This document shows positions 6,941 through 15,354 of a stretch of DNA of 64,000 nt, piece by piece. The DNA is from Chroococcidiopsis sp. CCMEE 29 (GTDB lineage Bacteria > Cyanobacteriota > Cyanobacteriia > Cyanobacteriales > Chroococcidiopsidaceae): assembly GCF_023558375.1 (NCBI RefSeq), contig NZ_CP083761.1, forward strand, positions 5,287,001 through 5,351,000, given 5' to 3'. The notes beneath the pieces are model-generated. The model was given only the letters and a program-made list of their open reading frames with translations. It did not search any database and was not told where the DNA came from. The translations under genes were made by a program, and so were the position numbers. The number at the start of each line of letters is the position of its first letter. Within the stretch, counting starts at the first letter, position 1.

Positions 6941-7927
6941 ATGAGTTTGTTTTTTTCGGCGCTTGGACTTCTCTTCCTACTGGCACTGGGCGTTGCATTC
7001 TATCTAATCACGGCTCGCCGTTATCAATCCTCTCATTCTGTAGCCAATTCCTATGACCAATGGACTGAAGACGGTATTTTGGAGTTTTACTGGGGCGAAC
7101 ACATCCACTTAGGTCATTATGGTTCGCCGCCGCAACGGAAGGATTTTCTGAGTGCTAAATCTGACTTCGTGCATGAAATGGTGCGTTGGGGCGGCTTAGA
7201 TAAATTACCCCCTGGCACCACTGTCTTAGATGTTGGCTGTGGAATTGGGGGCAGCAGCCGCATTTTGGCACGGGATTACGGGTTTGTAGTCACAGGGATT
7301 ACCATCAGTCCCCAACAGGTCAAACGCGCCCAGCAGTTAACTTCTAAGGAACTTGATGTGCAATTTCTGGTGGATGATGCTATGGCACTTTCGTTCCCAG
7401 ATGCAAGTTTTGATGTAGTTTGGTCGATTGAAGCCGGACCACATATGCCAGACAAAGCCGTTTTTGCCAAAGAGTTAATGAGGGTGCTAAAGCCAGGTGG
7501 CGTAATGGTTGTGGCTGACTGGAATCAGAGGGATGATCGCCAAAAGCCGCTTAATTTTTGGGAGAGGCCCGTCATGCGGCAACTCCTCGATCAGTGGTCT
7601 CATCCCGCCTTCTCAAGCATTGAAGGCTTTTCCGAGCTTCTGGAAGCAACGGGATTGGTCGAGGGAGGAGTATTAACAGCGGACTGGACAGAACAAACGC
7701 TTCCTTCGTGGCTAGATTCTATCTGGCAGGGAGTGGTTCGACCTGAGGGATTGTTCCTGTTTGGTCTATCTGGTTTGATTAAATCTCTGCGAGAAGTACC
7801 GACCCTTCTATTGATGCGGCTAGCATTTGGCACGGGTCTTTGCCGCTTTGGAATGTTCCGTGCTTTACGGGCTAACTCGCTGCCACAATTAACACAAACA
7901 GTTCCAACCCCAGCTACTCAAGTTTGA
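6941..7927 (+). CDS. MPBQ/MSBQ methyltransferase (tocopherol biosynthesis)
   Basis: A 328-residue SAM-dependent methyltransferase very close along its length to the Synechocystis enzyme (sll0418) that methylates 2-methyl-6-phytyl-1,4-benzoquinol in tocopherol synthesis. An N-terminal membrane helix (residues 3-23) is followed by SVANSYDQWTEDGILEFYWG. Next come the SAM motif I VLDVGCGIGGSSRILA, the motif VVWSIEAGPHMPDK and the C-terminal REVPTLLLMRLAFGTGLCRF, all family hallmarks. The ATG start gives the family length. It is a core-metabolism gene inside an accessory region. The nearest plus-strand neighbour upstream is the beta-lactamase, 276 bp away. Confidence 0.93.
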   Translation: MSLFFSALGLLFLLALGVAFYLITARRYQSSHSVANSYDQWTEDGILEFYWGEHIHLGHYGSPPQRKDFLSAKSDFVHEMVRWGGLDKLPPGTTVLDVGCGIGGSSRILARDYGFVVTGITISPQQVKRAQQLTSKELDVQFLVDDAMALSFPDASFDVVWSIEAGPHMPDKAVFAKELMRVLKPGGVMVVADWNQRDDRQKPLNFWERPVMRQLLDQWSHPAFSSIEGFSELLEATGLVEGGVLTADWTEQTLPSWLDSIWQGVVRPEGLFLFGLSGLIKSLREVPTLLLMRLAFGTGLCRFGMFRALRANSLPQLTQTVPTPATQV

Positions 7928-8131
7928 TAGAGCAAAGGCTATCTCTGACCTATCCATTTGAAAGACTATCGCCTGTTTATATTGGTATCGTTGAGGAGTT
8001 TGAAGCGATCGCCGTTGGCATAAAACGATATAACAATATGCCCTGATGCCGACGAAGCCAAGGGGATTAGTTCTAAATTTGTTCTCTTAATTCTCTCCTT
8101 CGTTTTCTTTATATTTGCTCGTTTGTCTTCT

Positions 8132-9614
8132 TTATTTAGCATCTTTACGCCTGACAAGGCGATGACCTCGCAGTTGAGCGCCGTGTTCGGCAAGGCATCT
8201 TTGCCATCCTGTACGAGTGCCGATGTCGTTGGTTTTGTCGAGTAGCCCCCATTTCTCTTCTTGACGGGTGAGGTTGGCAAATTTTTCATACAGAGGGTAG
8301 TTGGAGGCGACGAAGGTTTCTTTACGATGCAGAATGGGGGGATTAGCAGCAGTATCGTAATTTCGGTAACTTAACTTTTAAGTTACGCAAGTCAATTTGC
8401 ATACTAGTATGCAGGGCAGGATGAGGGTCAGTATCGAAATCTGGGTAAAATAGATAAGAGATCTTTGGCTCATTACTATAGAATTTTATTAATGTTGCAC
8501 ATTCTAGACGACCAATAGTGCGGCTAGCACACCCTTCATATATCCGCAGCAGAGGATCGAGTGCTTCAAGTGCTGAAACATGGATATACAAGGCAGTAGG
8601 CAGGTGTTTGCCAATTTTGCTCTGTTGGCAGTTTTTAGCAATCACACCGGGTTTCCCCAAGCTGAAGAGCATTTGATCGGCTACTTCACAAGCTTCTTGG
8701 TAAGTGCCGAAAAAGGCTTTAATGTCGTGTCGGATGTCTGGTGCTAGTTGGCTGGGTGTCGGACGTTGACTAAATTGGGTAAGTGCCAAATAAACGAGGA
8801 TGTCAAGAGAGCGACGGTAGGCGATCGCATCCCATTCTGCTTCATCAGTAACTTGCAGAATCACCTGAAAGGCACGACGAATATGACCAAATTCGGCAAC
8901 CAGTTCCGGCTCAGATGATAATTCGCCTTTGACTGGTAGTCTGCCGCGTTCAGTTACAAAAGCCATCAGTGGTGCTAATTGTTCTTGGTAGTTCTCAAAC
9001 CGTTTGCTAGGGATACGCACTCTGGGTGTTGTGGTGCGCGATCGAAAGCGGGAAGCCCGGAAACTTTCTCGCTCTTGTTCATCCCGGAAAACGAAGTAGA
9101 TGCCCAGCGCTACTGGTACTGCGTCTGCATGCAATACTTCATCTATATAATTTTTAAGTTCTTCTTGGTCGTAGTATTTTTGAAAGGTGTTGCGCCGAGT
9201 AACAATGCCATCTGCGTAAGCTAGCTGACCACTGCCGCGATCGTTAATCAGCACTTGGGCAGCCACAATCAAAACTTTGCGAGTGAGTTCCCAAGCTTGA
9301 CTGAGGGCTTGGCGGCGCTCATCTATGTCTTCAATTACGTTGAGGACATAACTCAAATTCACCACATCAGCTGAGGTGCGAGGAGCGTCAGGACGGTAAT
9401 ACGGGTCCCAACCAGCACTGGTATAGCCAAGGTTAGCTGTGCGTTCAATATCGCCGCCGTGACCGCAGCCATAATCAAAAAACGTGGTATTTTTAGTTAG
9501 AATTGCCGATTCTATTGCCAAGCGCACGGGGCGAGACAGGTCAGTGCGAACGATAGCAGCTCGATGACGCTCTATCTCTAGCGGTTCTGGAAGTTGAAAG
9601 CTAGATTCGACCAT
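8132..9614 (-). pseudogene. DNA phosphorothioation-associated putative methyltransferase, frameshifted near the 3' end
   Basis: The main frame from the ATG at 9612-9614 begins ...EIERHRAAIVRTDLSRPVR, then TTFFDYGCGHGGDIE (SAM site), VVNLSYVLNVIEDIDERR, and ISYLFYPDFDTDPHPALH. These are characteristic of the family linked to dnd (DNA phosphorothioation) clusters. The frame ends early at 8343 (LRYCC stop). The +1 frame from about 8355 continues with the expected tail NPPILHRKETFV, EEKWGLLDKTNDIGTR and GHRLVRRKDAK, to a TAA at 8132-8134. A small deletion near the CGATAC sequence would explain the shift. No dndA-E genes are in the window, so this is an orphan, probably inactive. Confidence 0.85.
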
Positions 9615-9825
9615 TGGGCTTGATCGCAATTGAAATTAAGTCCTCTATCTTTTTAATGTTTGGATCGCTAGCTAAATAGTCAATGCCGCGATACAGGTGA
9701 AGGCGAGATTGGGTGGCGATGGTTTCGCGCTCAGTTCCTAAGTTGTCGTTATGGCAGCGATGTTGTACATTCACAAATTTGATATCGCTAAGGCTTGTGC
9801 TTAAAAATCTTATGGTGTAGGAGTT
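9601..9825 (-). pseudogene. C-terminal fragment of an unidentified protein overlapping the dnd-associated methyltransferase start
   Basis: A frame without a credible start codon reads TIRFLSTSLSDIKFVNVQHR ... THSRL-like QSRLHLYRGIDYLASDPNIK and ends at a TAG at 9601-9603, just inside the methyltransferase gene. The overlap suggests the two were once translationally coupled, as partners in the same locus. The upstream part is lost before 9826. I do not recognise the family. Confidence 0.4.
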
Positions 9826-9889
9826 TTACTCATTTTACTCAAAAACTGCTTTCTAAAACCGCGTCCGGATGCAGGGCATTCCAGGGTTG

Positions 9890-10027
9890 AAGAGAACACG
9901 GAGACACGGGGACGCGGAGAGGGAATGAGGCGCAAAGCGCCTCACAGGAAAAAGCTTCTATTGAGCAATCTCCATCTGTAATGTCACCGCGTCACCGCGT
10001 CTCCCCATCCCCGCGTCCTCTTCAATA
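9890..10027. repeat. Long inverted repeat of the intergenic GAAGAG(G)ACACGG type
   Basis: TTGAAGAGAACACGGAGACA starting near 9890 is inverted and repeated, imperfectly, at about 9988-10027 (...CCGCGTCCTCTTCAA). The same CGTCACCGCGTC / GTGTCCTCTTC words recur at 13076-13102 and 48826-48843. It is an interspersed, probably folded, cyanobacterial intergenic repeat with no coding capacity. Confidence 0.7.
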
Positions 10028-10043
10028 ACGCCTCCTCAGTGCT

Positions 10044-10073
10044 AGGTCGCGCGTTCGAATCGCGCCAGTCCCG
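10044..10073 (+). repeat. 3' half of a tRNA gene (probable attachment-site remnant)
   Basis: AGGTC, then the T-arm GCGCG-TTCGAAT-CGCGC with a perfect 5-bp stem, then CAGTCCC plus discriminator G make an exact tRNA 3' end (acceptor 5' strand would be GGGACTG). No D-arm or anticodon arm precedes it. The T-arm is identical to that of the tRNA-Gly at 44472. Such 3' fragments are typically left where an integrative element recombined at a tRNA gene. It marks the border between the accessory region to the left and the conserved genes to the right. Confidence 0.6.
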
Positions 10074-10700
10074 TTGCCTGCTACTCTAGATAATCGTGTT
10101 GTTGCGCGAAACTATCTTGACATTCTGAGTAAGCGACGTTACCAATTATCAAATAAGCGACGTTCTAGGCGCAGGTCTTTCCGGTGTCTAATGCTGGTCC
10201 TACCGATGTTACTTTGGCTGGGATACAAAGAGATTAAAAGCCAGTTGGAGCAACCACAAGCGATATTAGTACTGGGTGGCTCAACGCAGCGAGAGAAGTT
10301 TGCAGCAGAATTTGCGCGCCAGTACCCAGACTTACCTATCTGGATTTCTGGAGGTAGCCCAAAAGAGTATGCCCAAAAGCTGTTTGCTAAAGCTGGGATT
10401 GACAGTAGCCGTCTGCACTTAGACTATAGAGCAGTGGATACAGTGACGAACTTCACCACCCTAGTTGATCAGTTTCAAGCTCGTGGGATTAAAAAGATCT
10501 ATTTGATTACATCAGACTACCACATGCGCCGCGCCCGGATTATTGGAGAAATTGTTTTAGGGAGTCGGGGAATTGAATTCCAGCCAATTTCTGTGCCTTC
10601 AGAAAGCTCGCCTGAACCGATTAAAAAAGCAATCCGGGATGGAGCAAGAGCAGTTTTCTGGGTGGCAACGGGGTACACTGGTTCCACCTTAACCAAGTAA
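10074..10700 (+). CDS. YdcF/SanA-family (DUF218) protein
   Basis: Membrane-anchored DUF218 domain. A basic stretch (KRRSRRRSFR) precedes one transmembrane helix (residues about 40-52). The domain follows, with AILVLGGSTQREKFAAEF, PIWISGGSP and the conserved YLITSDYHMRRARII. Family members have been linked to envelope and polysaccharide metabolism (ElyC/SanA), but the biochemical role is unclear. The start is uncertain: TTG at 10074 abuts the tRNA fragment and the frame is open further upstream, while the first ATG is at 10189, inside the transmembrane segment. The insertion event at the tRNA fragment may have replaced the native start. Confidence 0.8.
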   Translation: MPATLDNRVVARNYLDILSKRRYQLSNKRRSRRRSFRCLMLVLPMLLWLGYKEIKSQLEQPQAILVLGGSTQREKFAAEFARQYPDLPIWISGGSPKEYAQKLFAKAGIDSSRLHLDYRAVDTVTNFTTLVDQFQARGIKKIYLITSDYHMRRARIIGEIVLGSRGIEFQPISVPSESSPEPIKKAIRDGARAVFWVATGYTGSTLTK

Positions 10701-10707
10701 CAAGGAG

Positions 10708-10771
10708 TAGGGGCGGGTTTAACCGAATTTTCTGTTTGAGCAGCAGTATAACTGATAAACTCGCCCGTACA
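10708..10771. repeat. Palindromic intergenic repeat (GTAGGGGCGGGTTT family)
   Basis: Begins AGTAGGGGCGGGTTT and ends with the imperfect complement AAACTCGCCCGTAC. A second copy with the same ends is at 26524-26581. This is a small interspersed hairpin element. It also lies downstream of two convergent genes, where it could act as a terminator. Confidence 0.6.
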
Positions 10772-10789
10772 AAAATAGGGAAAAGACAG

Positions 10790-11839
10790 CTATGGATCTG
10801 CTTTCATTTCTTCAATTTCAAACAAACTCACAATTACTCCAGTAATAGGAATAGCAAGAAAAATTCCCAGCAACCCTGCCACTCTAGCACCTACTAGCAA
10901 AGCAAAAAAGATCACGACTGGATTAACATTAATCGTACCTTGCATGACGCGAGGTGCAATCAAATTGTCTTGAATTTGCTGCAGGACAACGCAAGCTGCT
11001 AAAACTTTAAGAGCTAGCCAAACACTTTGAGACAAGACAATTAAAAAAATTATACTAATTCCTAATGTAGCTCCAATTCCAGGAATTGCATCAAAAATTC
11101 CGACTATCACTGCTAAAATCAAAGGAAAAGGCACTTCTAAAACTAAGAACACCATTAAAGTAGAAGTTGTAAGAAATACAGTTAAAATTAGCTGTCCTCT
11201 CACAAAACCTAAAAACTTCCGCTTGACTATAATCGCAAAGCGATTTCGTGAATGCTTAGGCACAAGTTTGAGGATAAAAACCCAAATTCTTTGCCCATCT
11301 AACACCATAAAAAAAGCAATAACTGCAATCAGTATCAGATTAATAAAGTTAGCAAAAAATATTTGTACAGTAGATAAAGTGTAGCCGATTCCTAGACTAA
11401 GTCCTGATAAAATTTGATTTTGCAATTGCTGTTGGATAGCATTCAAATTGACCTGAATATTTCGTTCATGTAGAAATTCTTCTAATTGCCCTGTGAGTGG
11501 CACTAGAGAATTTAAAAATAAAGTGATACTGTTAATCAACTGTTGTGCTTGGGATAAAATTGACAAGCCAACTGTCACAGTCAGACCAACAATAATCATA
11601 AGGCTGAGCAAGAAAACCAAGATAACTGCTAGACCGCGAGGTATATAACGCTCTAGCCATTGCACAGGATAGCTAAGCAAAAAAGCCACAATTGCGGCAA
11701 ATGCAAAAATAACAATTACAGTTTCAAAGTAAGCTAAAAGCTGTGTTAAAGCCCAGCCAGAGGCAAAAAATAGTAAAAATCTAACCAATGCCGAATTATT
11801 CAGTCGCTCCCAAAAATTCTGTCTCGGCGGCTCCTTCAT
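10790..11839 (-). CDS. AI-2E/PerM-family transporter
   Basis: A 349-residue inner-membrane protein with about eight hydrophobic segments. Two (residues 20-60) precede a long soluble loop (about 80-150), and a block of five or six follows (155-340). Typical family motifs are ILVPLTGQLEEFL-like amphipathic helices and IVGIFDAIPGIGATLG, IAPRVMQGTINVNPVVIFF near the C-terminus. Family members export small molecules (autoinducer 2 in E. coli TqsA) or exchange ions, and most cyanobacterial copies are uncharacterised. It stands alone, convergent with the YdcF-like gene. Confidence 0.9.
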   Translation of the reverse strand: MKEPPRQNFWERLNNSALVRFLLFFASGWALTQLLAYFETVIVIFAFAAIVAFLLSYPVQWLERYIPRGLAVILVFLLSLMIIVGLTVTVGLSILSQAQQLINSITLFLNSLVPLTGQLEEFLHERNIQVNLNAIQQQLQNQILSGLSLGIGYTLSTVQIFFANFINLILIAVIAFFMVLDGQRIWVFILKLVPKHSRNRFAIIVKRKFLGFVRGQLILTVFLTTSTLMVFLVLEVPFPLILAVIVGIFDAIPGIGATLGISIIFLIVLSQSVWLALKVLAACVVLQQIQDNLIAPRVMQGTINVNPVVIFFALLVGARVAGLLGIFLAIPITGVIVSLFEIEEMKADP

Positions 11840-11934
11840 GTTCTTTTTACTTAGTAAATCTATTAACTGCCGTCTAGCACTATCCTATCGAGTAAAGTGA
11901 TTAAAAAATGATGCTGACGGCACTGAGGCGCATT

Positions 11935-12228
11935 CTAAGCAACTAGCTCTTGCACAAGAACGTAGGGCTGGACGATAAGTGTATTAAATCGTTTATTGCG
12001 ATCGCTATTCCAATCTGACAACTGGGTGGCTGAAGGCTTATAAATCAATTGCCGATCAATCCATTGTTGTACTGAAGCAACATTATCACTAGCGATCGCT
12101 ACTCCAACATCTAATAGATCCATCTGTTGATCCACCACCACCACAGCATCACGCCGTACGTGAGGAATAAGCCACTCCCACTCCGCTTCGTCTAGACTTT
12201 CTGCTAATACGGCTCTTAAATTCTCCAT
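11935..12228 (-). CDS. DUF2288 family protein
   Basis: A 97-residue soluble protein. LAESLDEAEWEWLIPHVRRD at the N-terminus, DLLDVGVAIASDNVASVQQW in the middle and PYVLVQE at the C-terminus are the conserved blocks of DUF2288. Function is unknown for the family. No neighbour suggests a role: plsC lies 120 bp upstream on the same strand. Confidence 0.88.
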   Translation of the reverse strand: MENLRAVLAESLDEAEWEWLIPHVRRDAVVVVDQQMDLLDVGVAIASDNVASVQQWIDRQLIYKPSATQLSDWNSDRNKRFNTLIVQPYVLVQELVA

Positions 12229-12351
12229 TTATTTAGATTCACCTTCAATTGGGCCTACTTTTAGGTTTTTCATTCCTCATGCGACCCTAGCCTGGGTCAT
12301 AATCTATAGGGAAACAGAACATCCCAAGGGGCTTACATCCGCTAAATTTCT

Positions 12352-12990
12352 TCAACGCCCTAAATCATGCAGTGCCTGAATCGCTGCTACACACTGTTGT
12401 GTCACTGCCTGCAATTCCCCTCGATCTGTAGAACTAGGAGGATCAATCACCGTGCCAATCCGTACAGTGATCGGGACTGGACGAGGGAGCGTAGAGCCTT
12501 GCTTTAAAATCCCCTGCGTTCCCCACAAACTGACTGGTAACAGGGGTGCCTGAGCCTTGGCAGCAAGTAGCGCTGCACCTAATTTGGGGGCTGTGATTCG
12601 TCCATCCGGTGTGCGGCTGCCTTCTAAATAAACACCCGTAGCCCAGCCAGCTTCAAGATATTTAAGTGCTGAACGGATAGCACTGCGGTCTGCTGCTCCC
12701 CGATTCACTGGATAAGCACCATACAACCGAATGGCTGTTCCCAAAATCGGAATGTGAAACAGCTCTTCCTTTGCCATATAGGCAACAGGTCGCCTTACGC
12801 AACAAGAGAGAATTGGCGGGTCAAAGTAACTGGCATGATTACTAACGACAACCAGCGGTCCCTGCTGAGGTACGTTTTCAGCACCATAGATGCGCCCCCG
12901 AAAGTAAGCGTAGAGCGTGGGACTCACAACCGACCACTTAAATAGGTGGTAGAGTAGCAGGCTGACAAAAGGTTCGCGGCTTTGAGCCAT
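12352..12990 (-). CDS. plsC: 1-acyl-sn-glycerol-3-phosphate acyltransferase
   Basis: A 212-residue lysophosphatidic acid acyltransferase, which adds the second acyl chain in phospholipid and glycolipid synthesis at the membrane. The catalytic NHASYFDPP (H-x4-D) lies at about residue 50, and the substrate-binding EGSRTPDGR box at about 122. It is the last gene of the minus-strand series plsX-fabH-fabD-plsC. This order is common in cyanobacteria and links fatty-acid synthesis to acyl transfer. The start fits the family length. Confidence 0.93.
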   Translation of the reverse strand: MAQSREPFVSLLLYHLFKWSVVSPTLYAYFRGRIYGAENVPQQGPLVVVSNHASYFDPPILSCCVRRPVAYMAKEELFHIPILGTAIRLYGAYPVNRGAADRSAIRSALKYLEAGWATGVYLEGSRTPDGRITAPKLGAALLAAKAQAPLLPVSLWGTQGILKQGSTLPRPVPITVRIGTVIDPPSSTDRGELQAVTQQCVAAIQALHDLGR

Positions 12991-13015
12991 AGGAAGGGTA
13001 GCAGAGGGGGCTTTC

Positions 13016-13130
13016 TTGAGCAGGGGAGGCAGGGGAGCAGGGGAGGCAGGGGAGGCAGGGGGAGAAAATTCCCCGCGTCACCGCGTCACCGTGTCCTCTT
13101 CCTCGCCCCTAACCCCTAACCCCTCCAAAT
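13016..13130. repeat. STRR-type repeats between plsC and fabD, extending into the fabD 3' end
   Basis: GGGGAGGCAGGGGAGCAGGGG-type units at 13020-13060, CGCGTCACCGCGTCACC at about 13075-13090 and CCCCTAACCCCTAACCCC at 13110-13127. The last codons of fabD are read through the latter part. Confidence 0.7.
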
Positions 13131-13998
13131 CAGCAACACTACTGATATTTTCTAAGATTAAACCAGAGCAGGTACGTTTAATTAGACCAGTTAGCACTGT
13201 GCCAGGACCAATTTCTACGACTCGTTCAATGCCTTCTTCTGGTAGACGCTGGGAAATTTCTTGCCATCGCACTGAACCTGTCATCTGGCGACTCAAGCGT
13301 TCTTTCAAAACAGCAGCATCAACGGCTGGTATTGGTTCTACATTAGACAGCACTGGCACCTTAGCTGGTTTAAAAGTGACAGACTCCAAAACTGGTTGGA
13401 ACTCCGATGCTGCTGCTGCCATCAACGGTGAGTGAAATGCTCCTGACACGTTCAAAGGAATAACACGCTTTGCCTTCACTTGGGATAGCACCGCTTCCAC
13501 AGCAGTTGGAGTGCCGGAAATCACAACCTGAGCTGGACTGTTGTCATTAGCCAGCACAACGTCAGGGGTTTGTTCGATTTGCTGTTCCAGCTGTTCGCGG
13601 TTAAAGCCAATCAAAGCAGCCATCATACCACCAGCGGCACTATCCATCAGTTCTGCCCGCCGCTTGACCAGGCGTAACCCCTCTGACCAGTCAAAGACAC
13701 CAGCAACGTAGAGGGCGACATATTCTCCCATACTGTGCCCAGCAACTAAGGCGGGGTGCTGTCCTCGTTCTCGCATCAAGTCAGCCAGAATGCTTTCTAC
13801 GACATACATACTCGGCTGGGTGTAGAGCGTGCGCGATATTTTTTCTTCCTCGCTTTGGCAGATTTCAGGCACAGACCAGCCTAAGATTTCCTCAGCTTGT
13901 GCAAACTTGTCCTTGGCATAACTCAGTTCTAATAAATCCATTCCCATCCCGATCGCCTGGGAACCTTGCCCCGGAAACACCCACGCAGTCTTAGTCAT
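13078..13998 (-). CDS. fabD: Malonyl-CoA:ACP transacylase
   Basis: A 306-residue enzyme transferring malonyl from CoA to acyl carrier protein, the entry step of fatty-acid elongation. The GQGSQ motif is at residues 10-14, the nucleophile elbow GHSMGEYVAL at about 90 and the catalytic His in SGAFHSPLM at about 200. The core ends near ENISSV. The last 15 or so residues (LEGLGVRGEEEDTVTR) are encoded by intergenic repeat sequence, so the native stop seems to have been lost to a repeat and replaced by a stop within it. Between the fabH end and this start lie about 280 bp of repeats. Confidence 0.95.
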   Translation of the reverse strand: MTKTAWVFPGQGSQAIGMGMDLLELSYAKDKFAQAEEILGWSVPEICQSEEEKISRTLYTQPSMYVVESILADLMRERGQHPALVAGHSMGEYVALYVAGVFDWSEGLRLVKRRAELMDSAAGGMMAALIGFNREQLEQQIEQTPDVVLANDNSPAQVVISGTPTAVEAVLSQVKAKRVIPLNVSGAFHSPLMAAAASEFQPVLESVTFKPAKVPVLSNVEPIPAVDAAVLKERLSRQMTGSVRWQEISQRLPEEGIERVVEIGPGTVLTGLIKRTCSGLILENISSVADLEGLGVRGEEEDTVTR

Positions 13999-14004
13999 AT
14001 CAAT

Positions 14005-14276
14005 TTTAGATTTTAGATTGAAGTAATACCAGGCTTTACGCCCTGATATAGAAGAATTTCAGCTTTTTAAGACAGAAGCGATCGCGCTAGTTGTAATATC
14101 ATCCTTCAGTTGTTAGTTGTTAGCCCTCAAGAATTTACTCCCTTTCCACTCAAAGATTACCAATTGAGGCAGCAGGGGGAGTAGGGAGAGAAAAAGTCAT
14201 AGGTAATCTTGCAGCAGGAGAGCAGTAGATTTTAGATTTGCAATTGAATCCAAAATCCAAAATCTAAAATCCAAAA
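14005..14276. repeat. Interspersed TTTTAGATT/AATCCAAAATC repeats between fabH and fabD
   Basis: AT-rich words of the form ATTTTAGATTTTAGATTG (14005-14026) and AATCCAAAATCCAAAATC (14247-14276), inverted with respect to each other. The same words recur at 31528, 46515, 48717 and 59766. No gene is seen in the 278 bp. Confidence 0.65.
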
Positions 14277-15272
14277 TTATCTGCCCCATTGAAAAACTGC
14301 AGCTCCCCAAGTGAGTCCAGCACCGAAGCCAGAAGCGGCAATGATGTCACCTGATTGAATCTGACCCTGCCGTACAGCTCCATCGAGGGCGAGGGGGATA
14401 GAAGCAGCAGAAGTGTTGCCATAATGGGCAAGATTGCTGATAACTTTGTGAGGCGGAATTTTCAGACGCTCAGCTACGGCATCGAGAATACGTTGATTAG
14501 CTTGATGCAATAGCAACCAGTCTACTTTGTCAACGCTGAGGTTTGCTCGAAACAGAGCTTTGTCGATCACTTCCGGCACTCGTTGGACAGCAAAGCGATA
14601 CACTTCTTTACCATTCATGGTGATCGGTTGATAGGTGCCATGACCAATATTCACCCCTTGGATGAGTTGTTTGGACTGAGCCTTGTAGGAAAGGTTAAGG
14701 CAACGATTTTCTGTGCCATCGCTTTTGAGTTCAAATCCTAGCAAGCGATCGCTCTCATTCGCTTGCAATACCACTGCCCCAGCGCCATCCCCAAATAGCA
14801 CACAAGTGCGTCGATCTTCCCAATCCACCCAGCGAGAAAGGATATCTGCCCCAACCAATAGGACATTTTGGTAAACGCCGGTTCTGATGTATTGAGCAGC
14901 AGTGACAAGTCCAAACACAAAGCCAGAGCAAGCCGCTGTCAAATCAAAGGCTACTGCTTTAGTTGCTCCCAGCTGTGCCTGAATTTGACAAGCCGTGCCA
15001 AATAAGTCGTCGGGAGTTGAGGTCGCAAGTAGAATCAGATCCAGTTCGGCTGGTGTAATCCCAGCCATTGCGATCGCTTCAGTTGCTGCCTGGGTGGCGA
15101 TCGCACTCAAGGACTCTGATGCCGTTGCCAACCGCCGAGCGCGAATTCCCGTGCGCGATCTAATCCACTCATCCGAAGTCTCAACCCGCTGACTTAACTC
15201 TTGGTTATCCAAGGCAGTCGCTGGTGTCGCCGACCCACTTCCCGTAATTACTACCCCTAATTTTTGCAACAT
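14277..15272 (-). CDS. fabH: Beta-ketoacyl-ACP synthase III
   Basis: A 331-residue condensing enzyme that joins acetyl-CoA to malonyl-ACP to start fatty-acid synthesis. It shows the catalytic Cys in DLTAACSGFVFGL (about residue 115), His in LLHQANQRI (about 255) and Asn in HYGNTSAASIPLAL (about 285), together with the C-terminal GFGAGLTWGAAV. It lies 82 bp downstream of plsX on the same strand. Length and all three catalytic residues are normal. Confidence 0.96.
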   Translation of the reverse strand: MLQKLGVVITGSGSATPATALDNQELSQRVETSDEWIRSRTGIRARRLATASESLSAIATQAATEAIAMAGITPAELDLILLATSTPDDLFGTACQIQAQLGATKAVAFDLTAACSGFVFGLVTAAQYIRTGVYQNVLLVGADILSRWVDWEDRRTCVLFGDGAGAVVLQANESDRLLGFELKSDGTENRCLNLSYKAQSKQLIQGVNIGHGTYQPITMNGKEVYRFAVQRVPEVIDKALFRANLSVDKVDWLLLHQANQRILDAVAERLKIPPHKVISNLAHYGNTSAASIPLALDGAVRQGQIQSGDIIAASGFGAGLTWGAAVFQWGR

Positions 15273-15354
15273 TCTTCTCCCAAGGTGATGAGTGAGGAAA
15301 GAGACAGAAGAAGCAGGGAAAGAACTCGCCCCTCCCCCTTCGCAAGAGCGCCCC

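Noticed and set aside
7966-8289. 107-codon minus-strand ORF
   Set aside because: It overlaps the out-of-frame tail of the dnd-associated methyltransferase, which explains the sequence better.
13016-13435. 139-codon forward ORF over the fabD 3' end
   Set aside because: Antisense to conserved fabD and begins in repeats.
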